This document shows, piece after piece, positions 42,051 through 53,424 of a stretch of DNA of 64,000 bases. Position 1 is the first letter of the stretch. The number at the start of each line of letters is the position of its first letter. The translations under genes and the position numbers were made by a program. Below the pieces are notes generated by a model. That model saw only the letters and a program-made list of their open reading frames with translations, did not search any database and had not been told where the DNA came from. Source of the stretch: Epithemia pelagica (lineage: Eukaryota; Bacillariophyta; Bacillariophyceae; Surirellales; Surirellaceae); the NCBI GenBank assembly GCA_946965045.2, contig OX337228.1, positions 1,860,001-1,924,000 of the forward strand. The letters are read 5' to 3'.

Positions 42051-45000
42051 ATGTCTAACAACAACATGAGTCGATCGGAATGGAGTGCCTTGAGCATTCA
42101 AGACCGTATCCGAGCCATGAACGATACCTTGGATGATGTGGAGGTCCAGCAGCAGCAACAAGGGATACCCAATCTTCCTCCCAATCATGAGGAGGAGGAG
42201 GATCATTCCATGTCCTTGTCCACCTTTCCTTCCTATCTGTCTTCGGTGGCAACCTTCAAGTCATTGGGAGATACCACTGTGGAAGAACGAACCGTGGGCT
42301 CTCTGACTTCCAACCATTCGCAACAACATGCGCATCAATATCAACAACAACAAGAACCACAACATTTTCCAGCACCATCCTCCATCAAGGCACAGCAACA
42401 AACGCCCACGCAAACGAGGACGACGACGAGGCCGTTTTCCTCTCCTCCCAATTCTTTCGGTGCTCCGTCTAATAATACCACGACGACACCGCCGCCTCCA
42501 CAACAACAACAACGAGAGTCGGTGATTGATATCTGGAGAAAACGAGACAACCACAATACTACTACTAGTACGACAAGTACCACACCCAAACCAAAACTAC
42601 CCTCGTCTCCCTCCTTGGCCCAACAACAACAACAACGAACGACAGTAGCATCCTTGTCTCCCCAACGACCTCGGCCCACCCATGCGACGACAACAACAAC
42701 AGCACCGTCCTGGGCCATGGCACCACCCGAAACGCCACCACAACGCACCCCGAAAAAAATGAGTTTGGCCTCTCCGACTGTGACGTTGTCGCCTCATTCC
42801 GTCACGACTCCCAAACAACAGCAACAACAACAACAACACCAGCAACAACACTCTCAGTCCTCGTTGTATTCTAACAACAACAACAACAACAACAACAACA
42901 AGGCATCCTGGACCCAGCCAAACAGGGCAGCGTCACCCAAAACGGCGCCGGAAACACCACCAGCGAACAAACCACCATCGGCACGATTTTTACCCAAACC
43001 CGCTTCCTTGCCATCCTTGAAAAAGAATACAAGCGTCCTGGCGAACAACAACAACAACAAAGCCTTTTCCAATCATGGCAACACCGCCACCCATACGAGG
43101 ACGCCATCCTCCTCCTCTCCGTCGTGGGCCACGGCACGAGCTGCCGCCGACCATCCTTCCACACCCATTGTAGCTCGACGGTCCTCGCCACCCGTGTCGA
43201 CGACCAGCAATAACAAGACCGGGGAACCGGCCGATTTGACCATTGTCCCAGCCGCCACGACTCATGCGGCGACTCCCTTAAAGAAAACTCCCAGTAGTAG
43301 CAATCCCCGGAGTGGTGGTGCTGCAGCTGCTGCGGACGACAGTCCGGCCAACCATGATCGTCCGGCCAGTGTTCGAGACTTTTGGGCGCAACGAGGATTG
43401 CAACCCATTTCATCCTCCTCACCACCCGTCGTCGCCAGTACTACGACGACAACAACAACGACGCCCGCTCGAAGTACTTCCCCCAGTGCCGCATCGGTCG
43501 CGTCGGGGACGTCCGCTTCTCGTGTTTCGGTGGTGGATCGCTGGAATCGACGGTCCGCCGGTGGACTGGAGGATGAAACCAACCACAACACCCCACGGTC
43601 GGAACCGCCAATGCAAGCACCATCACCACCACCCTTTCTTCTTCCCGCGGATGATACTGCGGCAGCTCATGCCTCGGTATTGGATCGATGGAAACGAAAA
43701 TCCTCGACACCGACAACCACGCAACCACGTGGAGATGCCAAACCGACCATGGTCGATAAACCCATCAACGACCCACCACCCACAGGGAATCCAGAACCAA
43801 CAACGACGACAACAACCGTCCAACCAGTCATTTCAAACAACAACAACAACCACAATCGCTGGAAACCAAAGGCCACAACCACGGAATCGGCGCCAACTAC
43901 GACGACCACAACACAGTTTTCCAAACCACAAGTCATACCCACCCAACGAGACGACGAGCCAACAACAACAGAAACACCCAGGAAATCATCCTCCTTGGCC
44001 GCTCCAGCACACAGGAAACCATCCCCCGGAGGCTACCAGCATTCCTCGTTACCAGTGGAAACCACCTCCTCCTCCAAACCATCCAATACTCGATCATCAT
44101 CGGTGGCGGATTTTTGGAGACAACGAGTTGAAACAGAACAAGACAATACTATTGGAATGGGACAGCAAGAGGAGGAACAACAACCAACACCCAAAATGAG
44201 TAACAATAACAATAACGCAGACGCAACACGGCGGTCCTCCGTGGCCGATCGATGGAATCCTCCACCACGGCGGTCGGCATCGGTACATCCAAGAGACCCT
44301 CCTCCTACACCTACTACTACTACGGCAAGGAATAGTCCGGGTCGTAGCATGTCGGTACCAATTCGGAAACAACGGTCTTCACACGCTGTTGTGTGTGAAC
44401 CAGACGCCACTATGTCGTCGTCCTCCTTTTTTCCCTTTGCCGAAGATGAAAAATCTGAAAAAGATGGCGTCGTCGTCGCAGATACAGACAACAACAACAA
44501 CAACCAAAAGTCTTGGTCCTGGCGATCGTCGTCCAAGTCACCCACCAACAACAACAACAAGGCTTCCTTATATCCCTCGGTGGTCCAACCCGCCAAGGAG
44601 AGTGGTGGTGGTGGTCCTAAAAGAATACCCATGGCCGAACCTTCACCCCGTCGTGTACCATCCAGTCCGGGGAAACAACCACCACATGGGCCTCACAGAA
44701 AAGAACAACCACAACAACAGAACAACCAGAGTAGTAGCACTACAGAGGGTATGACCATTGCCGAGCGCATGGCTTTGTTACAACAATCACCACAGTATCA
44801 GGATAATACTAAATCGTCCTCCGAAATCAAATCTCCCACTCCGAGCAATGCTCGACGGTCGGTAAAGGATCGATGGACCCCACTGCAATCGGCTGGCAAG
44901 GGAAGTGACTTTCCCCCACCATCGCCCTTTTCCCGGGAGAAACAGAGTGATATCATGCTTCCCTCGTTTGCCAAAGATGCACACGACAAGACAGAGAAGC

Positions 45001-48000
45001 GAGCTATTTCGACACTTCCATCGAGTGTACGGAAAATGGATGAAAGAGACATTTCAGAAGCAGACACGGATGCAGCTGCCTCGGTTGCGGAGAGATCACC
45101 CAAACGACCACCACCCAAGGTGACAGAACGGTGGTCTGCCGCCACCACAAGAAGTGCCAGCACTTCGCCTACACGATCCAGCACTGTCCCTCCAACAAGT
45201 CGCAAGGGTCGTGTCAGCGATCGTTGGGTTGCGGCCTCTTCGGCCAACACGCTCATTAATAGTGGTCCTACCAGCAATCAAGTTTTGGCAACGCCAGATA
45301 GTGGTGCAGCAGTTTCGAAACTCCAGCATACGGATGATTCCAATGTAGTAGACGGTCCGCAGTCCATTGAGGACGAAAAGACAGCTGCCACGGACTCGTC
45401 GGAAAATCAATCAACTTCTCGACCAGGCTTCAAAAGTGACGAGCCATCCCTTCCTCGTGCATCGGAGAGGAACGTGGATGCTGCCAGTGGTATGAAGGTA
45501 CGACCAAGGCATGAATTTCAGACATCACCGTTGACGTCAACACCAGAGGGAACTTCTTCTACTCCTACGGCGAGACGTTCAGGCTCTTCATGGATAAAGC
45601 ACAAGGAGACCGAGAGTACCGAACCTGCTGTCCCGTCACCTGTGCGAGGAACCATGCCAACTACGCCAAGATCTCCGAACAGAGGGGGAAGGACTGGAGG
45701 GAACACATCGGATGACTATAGGATGAATGATACGAAGGAGAAGAAAGAATCCAAACAAGGAGAAAACTGGATCGAACTTGTAGAAACAGAGGATTCTGCA
45801 AAATCGTTCGGACTATCAATACAACCGACAGTGGAAGACTCTGACAGCATTCCTAGCGTACGACAAGATGCGGATAAAGGGTTGCTCGAAAAGACTCATG
45901 ATCAGTTGACACCAGCAAATCAAACCAAAATAGGATCAACCAAAGGCGGCTCGGTCGAAAGTGATACCACGCAGGATACTGCGACAACAGTTGCAGAGAC
46001 GTTAGTGGCACCATCCTCGGCTGGGAGTGGCACGTCGGGGTCCAGACGAGGCGGTGTAATGGTGGGAAATCCGACCCATGTTACCAAGAGCTGGTCAAAT
46101 AGGTTGCCTGAAGGCAGTCCGACATCCACAAACAAGGAACCATTGGACACGTCTACGGATGGGACTCACCTGTTGGCTCACAGTGGCCAGCTCCAGACAC
46201 TGGAAGAGTGTTCGAAAGTACCCTCAACCGCGTCCAGCTCTAGCTCGACAGAGACAGAAGAGCAGTTACTACCACAAGAGCCGACACAAACCACTGGAAT
46301 CGAAAGAATATCTCCACCTCATGACTCATCCCAGAATCCGACACTCAAATCCGAAAACTCACCCCCTCGTCCTCCCGCGTCCAAGAAAGCTTCAGTTGTC
46401 AAGAAAAGGCCTGGTGTTTCAAAGAGCCGCACCCCCTCTCCTGTTCCTCCCATCAAGTCGAAGCAGAAAGCCCGCATTGTCGGAGCTCCCTTAACTCCGC
46501 CGCGGAAGTCTGGCTCTAAGGCAGTTCCTGTTCTTCTGTCTCCTGTGCTAACTCCTCCCCGGCCGGACTCGGGCTCCATTGCTACAGGCATACGTCACGT
46601 TCCTTCGATTTCGACTCCTAATTCTGCAAAGACGACGCCAGTGTCATCTCATGCAATAGGTCCTGTTGCCACACGTGATCGGACCAGAAGAGGAAGCGAA
46701 AAAGGCAGCAACAAGCTGCTGTCTTCAAGTTCTTCTGAGAGTTCTGATGCAAAAGGTTATGCGCTACCAACTCCTGAGAGAAATGATACACATGCAAAAG
46801 GGCCATTTGACAAACATCTTCTCGTTCTCATGTCATCTCAATCGCTCTCCAGGGATCAAGTTTCCATCCAACAACAGGTCGAAACCATCCTCAACGCCCA
46901 GCACATCCCGTACGAAGAGCTGGATGGCGCCATTAAGCCAAATCGAGAAAAGAGGAACGAACTCTTCAACATCTCTGGAATATGGGCGAAGTATCCACAA
47001 TTTTTTGTTGTTACTGGCAATCGCACTATATTTTGGGGTGACTGGGAAACTCTTCAAGAACGCAATGAAAATGGAACATTGCTTGAATCCTTCATGTTTC
47101 CTTCTTCCCACTCTCCCATGGCAACAGCAAACCTTGTATCCATCCCTCGTGAAACGCCAGAGATGCCTAGTCTGGCAAACATAGTGCCAACTGTCCATGG
47201 AATTGATGATAAAAAGGAAACGGCATCACGAAAATCTTCGAAAAACAAGGCCCTGGACCCCTACAAGGTTGTCCCGAAGACTAGACCCAATACTACACAC
47301 AAGAAAACAGACTCCGCAAAACCTCTTGAGGGTCCTGTCAAATCTTCTATGTCGTCAGCATTTGATACCTGGGCGAAAAAGGTTAACGGACCAGAGGCTT
47401 CGCCCGTTCCATCCGAATCTTCTCGTGGCTCAAGATCAAAAAGTCTGGCCAGACGGCATGTCGCTAGGCGCACTGACGACGACGTTGTATCCCAGCAAAG
47501 AAGCGCTTCTGTTAGCAAAGAACGAAGTCATTCAATGGGCCACAGCACTAAGCCGGAGCCTATGGTTAAAGGTGAGAAGAAAGGACAGAAAGGTAATGAA
47601 ACCAAGAAGAGGTACACGCGGCCTTTAAAATCCTATGCGACATGGGAAAATGCTCGTGCGGAAGCTATTTCGAGCAGTGCTTCAAATGAAGATTCAGTGG
47701 AAGACTCCGACGCCAACAAGGAGAAAGATGCTTCTGAGACTACAGGATTCTCGTACAACCTTGCGGCCCATAGGTCATTTGCGGCAACAAGAAGAATAGC
47801 AGACTCCGCCTCTAGCTCAACGGCAAGTATCTCAGATGACAACAAAGCGGAAATTGTGACGGTGGACGATCTGCGACATGATCCATTATCCATGGAAGTA
47901 TCCATTGGCACCAACGCATCCCAAAGTCACCCCGACGGTCCAACAAACGCTTCGAGAACATTGACGTCGGCTTCCAAGATGGCGAGCCAACGGCTTCTTG

Positions 48001-50444
48001 CGAGGAAGCGTGAGTTGCAGGCTCATCGGCAGCAACAGAAGCTCGCCGCTCCAAGACTTCTCGAAAGCAAACCTTCTGCCTCTACAACTAGAAGCAGCAA
48101 CTCTTCCAACCCGAAGAAGACAGTGGCGTCGAAACAGAAAGGGGAATCACCGTATGATGCCACGAAGGATGCTTCTACAAATGTGGAGGTTAAACCTGTC
48201 GTGAAACTGCACAAGAATGACCCGGATCCAGTTTCAAAGTTGCCGCTGAACACAAAATCGCTCGACAAACAGAACGATCATTCCAACAATGCCGATGCTC
48301 AAATGGAAAAGAAACCATTGACAGATGACCGATACTCGCGAAGCTTTAATCCGCACTCTCAAAGGAATGCGACAGCACACACTCATGACCAAACCGATCT
48401 TGTCGAAAAAGTGGATGATAAAGCACAAGCGCGAGTTGATGTCGCTGATGACAAGAAAGCCCGCTCCAAAAATGTGGATCCTTCCATGAAAATGAAACGG
48501 AACAACTTTAAACGAACGTCTAGTCCCAAGAATGTACCAGTTTCGAAACAACGAAATGATAATAGTAATCCCAGGACAAGAAACGCTGACTCCATGTCAG
48601 GAGCGAATAAACGTCACAATGACCCAAAACCCCGTGACCGTAACGATAAGACGAGTAGTGAACTTGTCGAGTCATTCAAAGGTGAACACTCTGCACCTTC
48701 GAATCGGCCGCCCGGCGGCGAGAATATGAAGATAGAAGCGAATCAAAAGGAAGTTAAACCGCCTCCTTCTCTCACAATGCAGCTCGCGTCCCTGTTAATG
48801 CCAAAAGAGCGAAACGACGACGCCTCCTGTGGAGATCGAGAAGAGAATCGGTCTACTTTTAGTAATCCGACAATCGCATCCGAAATGTTGGAGGCACGTA
48901 TGTCCTCGTTTAATTCTTTTGTTTCGGGAAACTATTCGGCCCAAATCACTTCTCCGTTGTCCTGTGGAGAAGGAACTGTGGATCCGCCTTCTGAATTGCA
49001 CCTCTCTCATGCAGCAATTGGAGGACAGCCAATCGACGTGACATCCCCGCTTTCTGAGAAAGAGCACATTCCCACACAAGGTGGAACTCCAGCTTCGATC
49101 GGAGGCCAGGACATCGATACGCCTGCACCTGCAGGAAACCCACAGGACGAAAATAAAGGACGCTTTTCCTTTTCTCAGGCCGACATTCGTCAATCGGAGG
49201 TTCGATCGTTGTCTGGTATGTCCAGGGCATCGTCCATAGCAAGTCGGGCGGAACAGGTGCTCAAACGAAGACGGAAAAGAACTGAGAATCAAGAACCCCA
49301 GCATGCTCGTTCACTAGAGGACGAGCAACTTGCTGAAAGAACGGCTCGAGCAGTCCTTTACGGAAACCAATACCGAGACGAGCATAGAGAGCAAAACCCT
49401 GCCCGACAGGCTGTTCAAATGGAGCAGACCAATTTGAAACAAAACGAGCTTGATGAACTGGATGCAATCATCAGTAAGACTCCAGCCACGACCACAGTTA
49501 AGGAACGACCTGGCTTGTCGTCGAGGTACGAAACGTCATCGCGCTTCATGGGAAGTGTTGTTGATGAAACAGAAGGTGCTGCCCAACAGTCAGTTGCTCC
49601 CGGGTCGGAGTACACTTACGAAACGACATCGGATTTCCCAACTACACCTGTGCAGCAACACGAACTGAGACCAGACGCATCTGGCGTCTCCCCAGGAAAG
49701 GCTGTCACCAAAGCGGCGAATAGTTTTTCGTCGGATAATGGGATGGACAACGCAGGCGGTACACCAAGCCGCATGACGAATGTTTCTTCTGAAAGTTCGT
49801 TTGTAGGCGTCGAAAGTGGCAACCAGTACACACGACCAACGCGTTTCCTCAGTACCAAAGGCTCGGAATCTGTTATGTCGCCACGATACGACGTTATCAA
49901 TGAAGAAGACGAAGAAGCTACCTATCATACGTATCGGTCAGAGAAGCAATCAAGTTTTAGTTTGGGTCAAGTTGTTGCTGGATTCGCTGGGGATGTTAGT
50001 TCGGTCTTGTCGTTTAAAGGGTTCCAGTCCAGTACGCCCGATCGAAGGGACCTAACATTCGATTCCGAAAGGAAGGACCTCCAAACCGCTGTAAGTGGAG
50101 AGCAGGAATCTGAATTCTTGAACAGGGTTTGTACCGATTTTATGCAGTTTGCTCCAGAAGAAGAAGAAGTTGCTATCGAAGTAGAGTACATGGAGGACTC
50201 TATGGACGACGCTGAAGAAGAGGATGGTCAACTTGGCCTGTGCTCAGGACATCGGCAAGATGCGAGTTCAACCATGCTTCAAATGCAGCAATCGACGGAA
50301 TACAGTGCTTTCACTGCCTCTGTCTGTACAGAAGGAAAAGTATGTCCGAGAGAGACAAATTGTCAATCGCAGGAACAAAGTTTTGAAGAGGAAGAGGAAG
50401 AAGTGAATGAGAACAAGTCCAGACGGAGAACGGCTGAGGCTTAG
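42051..50444 (+). CDS. Giant disordered protein with repeated S-V-x-D-x-W motif and thioredoxin-fold domain
   Basis: This is a single open frame of 2,797 residues from ATG 42051. The first about 700 residues are rich in Gln/Asn/Thr/Pro; most of the rest is disordered and charged. A short motif recurs: SVIDIW (157-162), SVRDFW (440-445), SVVDRW (493-498), SVLDRW (542-547), SVADFW (684-689), SVADRW (730-735), SVKDRW (937-942), KVTERW (1023-1028), RVSDRW (1054-1059), and more loosely SAFDTW (ending 1774). One likely folded domain at about 1588-1684 resembles the thioredoxin-fold SH3BGR/glutaredoxin-like family: KHLLVLMSSQS, QQQVETILNAQHIPYEELD, IWAKYPQFFVV (cis-Pro), FWGDWETLQE. It lacks a CxxC pair, so redox activity is unlikely. 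A multivalent scaffold is the simplest reading; function unknown. Confidence 0.85.
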   Translation: MSNNNMSRSEWSALSIQDRIRAMNDTLDDVEVQQQQQGIPNLPPNHEEEEDHSMSLSTFPSYLSSVATFKSLGDTTVEERTVGSLTSNHSQQHAHQYQQQQEPQHFPAPSSIKAQQQTPTQTRTTTRPFSSPPNSFGAPSNNTTTTPPPPQQQQRESVIDIWRKRDNHNTTTSTTSTTPKPKLPSSPSLAQQQQQRTTVASLSPQRPRPTHATTTTTAPSWAMAPPETPPQRTPKKMSLASPTVTLSPHSVTTPKQQQQQQQHQQQHSQSSLYSNNNNNNNNNKASWTQPNRAASPKTAPETPPANKPPSARFLPKPASLPSLKKNTSVLANNNNNKAFSNHGNTATHTRTPSSSSPSWATARAAADHPSTPIVARRSSPPVSTTSNNKTGEPADLTIVPAATTHAATPLKKTPSSSNPRSGGAAAAADDSPANHDRPASVRDFWAQRGLQPISSSSPPVVASTTTTTTTTPARSTSPSAASVASGTSASRVSVVDRWNRRSAGGLEDETNHNTPRSEPPMQAPSPPPFLLPADDTAAAHASVLDRWKRKSSTPTTTQPRGDAKPTMVDKPINDPPPTGNPEPTTTTTTVQPVISNNNNNHNRWKPKATTTESAPTTTTTTQFSKPQVIPTQRDDEPTTTETPRKSSSLAAPAHRKPSPGGYQHSSLPVETTSSSKPSNTRSSSVADFWRQRVETEQDNTIGMGQQEEEQQPTPKMSNNNNNADATRRSSVADRWNPPPRRSASVHPRDPPPTPTTTTARNSPGRSMSVPIRKQRSSHAVVCEPDATMSSSSFFPFAEDEKSEKDGVVVADTDNNNNNQKSWSWRSSSKSPTNNNNKASLYPSVVQPAKESGGGGPKRIPMAEPSPRRVPSSPGKQPPHGPHRKEQPQQQNNQSSSTTEGMTIAERMALLQQSPQYQDNTKSSSEIKSPTPSNARRSVKDRWTPLQSAGKGSDFPPPSPFSREKQSDIMLPSFAKDAHDKTEKRAISTLPSSVRKMDERDISEADTDAAASVAERSPKRPPPKVTERWSAATTRSASTSPTRSSTVPPTSRKGRVSDRWVAASSANTLINSGPTSNQVLATPDSGAAVSKLQHTDDSNVVDGPQSIEDEKTAATDSSENQSTSRPGFKSDEPSLPRASERNVDAASGMKVRPRHEFQTSPLTSTPEGTSSTPTARRSGSSWIKHKETESTEPAVPSPVRGTMPTTPRSPNRGGRTGGNTSDDYRMNDTKEKKESKQGENWIELVETEDSAKSFGLSIQPTVEDSDSIPSVRQDADKGLLEKTHDQLTPANQTKIGSTKGGSVESDTTQDTATTVAETLVAPSSAGSGTSGSRRGGVMVGNPTHVTKSWSNRLPEGSPTSTNKEPLDTSTDGTHLLAHSGQLQTLEECSKVPSTASSSSSTETEEQLLPQEPTQTTGIERISPPHDSSQNPTLKSENSPPRPPASKKASVVKKRPGVSKSRTPSPVPPIKSKQKARIVGAPLTPPRKSGSKAVPVLLSPVLTPPRPDSGSIATGIRHVPSISTPNSAKTTPVSSHAIGPVATRDRTRRGSEKGSNKLLSSSSSESSDAKGYALPTPERNDTHAKGPFDKHLLVLMSSQSLSRDQVSIQQQVETILNAQHIPYEELDGAIKPNREKRNELFNISGIWAKYPQFFVVTGNRTIFWGDWETLQERNENGTLLESFMFPSSHSPMATANLVSIPRETPEMPSLANIVPTVHGIDDKKETASRKSSKNKALDPYKVVPKTRPNTTHKKTDSAKPLEGPVKSSMSSAFDTWAKKVNGPEASPVPSESSRGSRSKSLARRHVARRTDDDVVSQQRSASVSKERSHSMGHSTKPEPMVKGEKKGQKGNETKKRYTRPLKSYATWENARAEAISSSASNEDSVEDSDANKEKDASETTGFSYNLAAHRSFAATRRIADSASSSTASISDDNKAEIVTVDDLRHDPLSMEVSIGTNASQSHPDGPTNASRTLTSASKMASQRLLARKRELQAHRQQQKLAAPRLLESKPSASTTRSSNSSNPKKTVASKQKGESPYDATKDASTNVEVKPVVKLHKNDPDPVSKLPLNTKSLDKQNDHSNNADAQMEKKPLTDDRYSRSFNPHSQRNATAHTHDQTDLVEKVDDKAQARVDVADDKKARSKNVDPSMKMKRNNFKRTSSPKNVPVSKQRNDNSNPRTRNADSMSGANKRHNDPKPRDRNDKTSSELVESFKGEHSAPSNRPPGGENMKIEANQKEVKPPPSLTMQLASLLMPKERNDDASCGDREENRSTFSNPTIASEMLEARMSSFNSFVSGNYSAQITSPLSCGEGTVDPPSELHLSHAAIGGQPIDVTSPLSEKEHIPTQGGTPASIGGQDIDTPAPAGNPQDENKGRFSFSQADIRQSEVRSLSGMSRASSIASRAEQVLKRRRKRTENQEPQHARSLEDEQLAERTARAVLYGNQYRDEHREQNPARQAVQMEQTNLKQNELDELDAIISKTPATTTVKERPGLSSRYETSSRFMGSVVDETEGAAQQSVAPGSEYTYETTSDFPTTPVQQHELRPDASGVSPGKAVTKAANSFSSDNGMDNAGGTPSRMTNVSSESSFVGVESGNQYTRPTRFLSTKGSESVMSPRYDVINEEDEEATYHTYRSEKQSSFSLGQVVAGFAGDVSSVLSFKGFQSSTPDRRDLTFDSERKDLQTAVSGEQESEFLNRVCTDFMQFAPEEEEVAIEVEYMEDSMDDAEEEDGQLGLCSGHRQDASSTMLQMQQSTEYSAFTASVCTEGKVCPRETNCQSQEQSFEEEEEEVNENKSRRRTAEA

Positions 50445-50509
50445 AATATTTACGCAAGTACTACTGTTGTACACTGAAAAATTGTTAAATGTGTGACTAC
50501 GAATATATC

Positions 50510-53424
50510 TTAAGATACCTTCTTAGTAAGATAACCGACCATTTCCACCGACGCACCGGCCAACAAGGCGCAATCCAGAACATTATGGTGCGATGCATCC
50601 AATGCATCCATCTTGGCACCATTCTGCAAAAGCAATTCGGCACATTCTCTGCCCAGCCACGAACCGTCCCCTTCAGGTCTAGTTGCAAGCGCACAGGCAT
50701 GAAGGGCAGTTTTTCCACCATCGCCGTCGTCTTTCCAGTCCACACTCGCACCATGTGATAGTGCATGAACCATTGCAACAATATCGGCGCTTCTAGCAGC
50801 AGCCATTAAGTCTTTGTTATATTTCAAAATTCGTTCATCCTCTGTTCTCCCATCTGATTCTTGGACATCAAGAAAGCCTTTCCATTGGTATTTGCTGCGA
50901 ATCCATTCATCTCGAGTTTTACGGTCTGCGTCTGGAGTTGGCTTGGTCCATCCTCGTTGCTGTCCAACGTTGCCCTCCCAAATCGGATTGACTTTTTCAT
51001 TTCCCAAGGCCAGAAGTAGTGATGCTTCGCCTTCGGTTAGGGAATCCAATTTAAGAGAGCGCACCTTACTAACGTGAACACCCAAACTACGATGCACGGC
51101 ACTGCATTCTATGCAGACCAGTACTCCAAGGTTCAGGGATGCCCAGTCCGGATCTTTCGCACTGCAATCTGCGCAGATACGGTTGGCTCCCATTATTTGG
51201 GTGACAAAATGGCCCCTTGCTGACAGCATATCTTTATCATCGTCGTTGACGGCCAAGGCCGCCGCTAGAGTCCTGGTATCAAAATCATCGCCTTCGTCGT
51301 CCGACGAGTACATGCTCCCCACACTAAAACGTCGGGTAGCCTTTTTGCCAATATTTTGATTCAAGTCTTGGGAATGGTTCCCATGGACCAATTGTTCGGC
51401 CGCATTGGTTCGGATCCCTTCGACCCACATGGAGTACTCCACCGGACCACGTGCCTGTAACGTTAACGGCCGTTCACTGGGGGTCACGAGCTGAAAGCAG
51501 AATCGACGATCGGAATCATTGGGGTATCTCAATTCTCTTACCGTAGTAAGGACAACATCGCAAACCTTGAATCGTTGTGCCGCTTGCACATCGCCATAGC
51601 CTTTCTCATTGTCCACCTCCCAGGGTGATGTGGTGGATTTTTTGGTTTCGTCGTCACGGTAAAAGTAAATTGATTCATGATCCATAATGAACCACCGTCG
51701 TTGCCATGGTTGGAGCGATATCATGGCGGAGGATTTCTTATAGAGCCATCCCTCAATTAAGACACCGGGTAATTTCTCTCGCTGATAATACGATGTATTC
51801 GCCAACTGAATGGGCAACTCCCATAAATTGAGCTGCTTTTCAATCTTGTCCACTTTGGTAATCTGCTTATCAATGTAATTTGGATCGCCCAAAGCCACGG
51901 CCGTGGAAATTTTGCGCGCTTGATTGGTATCCTGTTGAATACGCCCATTCAAGTGCTCCAAATCCAAGAGCCGTTTTTGCCATTTGGGCGTCACATTTTG
52001 CGCAAAGTTACTGGAGAGTTGTGACTGATTCTCTTGAATCCGTTGCAATTTGGGAATGGCACCAAGAACAGTATCGGCACAATGGTAGTGATAGGCTCGT
52101 AAGCCATGAACAAAGGCTACAGTGGATTCACCCAATTCAAAATTGCGTCGATGTTTCAAATCAATCAAGTGCTTCATGAGCTGAAACCGCTTCACTTCGG
52201 CATCGGCTTGTGCCAATCGAATTTGTTCCAATTGCAATCGCAAATCGGCGGCCATGGTAGCCCGATTGAGTGTGTCTTCATTGACGGATGAATTGTTGGA
52301 CCGTGGTGTTCCACTTAAGGACGATGAGAGACCCGATCCTCTTCGACCAAAGCCCGCACTCGCGCTCGACTTTTCACTCGTCGCATTTCTCCAAGAGCGT
52401 AAAAAGCCATCCTTGGCCGTGTCTTTGGTGCGGTTATCCTCCAAATTGGGTTCCTTGGCCGTAATGTATTTGGCATACAAGGCTTCGGCATGATCTGTGG
52501 CTGCTGTAGCATCCTTGTGCAAGACCTGGACAGTTTGCAATTCGGATTGATAAAAGGCCTCAAAGGTATCTGCCAAGGTTGACTCCAAGGTTCGACACAG
52601 GTTGAGTTGTGCATCAGTGACTTCGTCAATGAGCTAGGTAGGTACGCAAAACAACCAAAGATAAAAGACAAAACAATAAAAGAGGGCAGAGTAAAAGAGA
52701 GAACAACAGCATGTTAGAGATGCGCGAGGATTTGCCGAAAGTTTTGGATGTCGCTCCAAATCCTTCTGTTTGAGGATTGTTGAGATTGGTTTATTTCCAA
52801 ACACTGATTTCTTACACTTCCGACATGAACCAAAAGACTGGCCATATCTTCACCGACCGCCAATCGCCGATGTTGATGAATGGATTCTTGGAGTTGTTGG
52901 ACTTGTCGTGGCGTTTTGCCTTCCAAAATGGCCTCCATATTGGGTGTTGGCTGTTGCAATTTACAGCACTGAGACAGTCGTCCAGCCGCTTCACACATGA
53001 GTGTACTGGTTCGGGTCCAGGTTCGAGCCTTTTCGGCAATGCCTTGGAGGGTATCTCCCATGACGGCCAAGGATTGCAGTTCGGCCGTACAAAAGGCTGT
53101 GTAATAGGGCGACTCGGCCGTAAAACTCGTGGAACTGCTCACCAAGGTGGACGAAATCGACGATCGTTCCGGGCCTGTTGCTTGTCGTCCAGTCCCATTG
53201 CTACCACTACTCGTGCTATTACTGCTTCGACCACTCGAATCCATGCTAATGCTTCGACGAGGACTGTCTTTGGTCATTTCGGTGCTTGGCGATTGCTGCT
53301 GCTGCTGCTGAGGTTGTGAGTCGTCTTGTTCTTCGTTTTTCGACGAGGAGGAAAACGAGGCTTTGCGAGTCGGCAATCCTGCTTGCGTTTCAATGGCATC
53401 AATATCATCGGATAAGCTACTCAT
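50510..53424 (-). CDS. ACAP-type ArfGAP (BAR-PH-ArfGAP-ankyrin), two exons
   Basis: Exon 1 is 53424-52816 and exon 2 is 52633-50510, joined across a 182-bp intron (donor AGT|GTAAGA, acceptor CCTAG|CTC), phase 0, 910 residues. The start is the first [15 protein letters not shown]; the frame upstream holds only a TTG. Order: disordered Ser/Gln-rich N-terminus; BAR-like coiled-coil region (about 100-485); PH domain (about 494-615, [25 protein letters not shown]); ArfGAP zinc finger (about 680-790) with CADC (690-693), CIEC (710-713) and arginine finger Arg718 in [17 protein letters not shown]; then ankyrin repeats (about 835-900, [22 protein letters not shown]). This is the domain order of ACAP/ASAP-like GAPs acting on Arf GTPases at curved endosomal membranes. 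Its stop is 65 bp from that of the giant gene. Confidence 0.92.

Noticed and set aside
52634..52815. Separate gene ending in [11 protein letters not shown] upstream of the ArfGAP frame
   Set aside because: Those codons lie in the intron; splicing at AGT|GTAAGA to CCTAG|CTC joins the BAR segment to the ArfGAP in phase.
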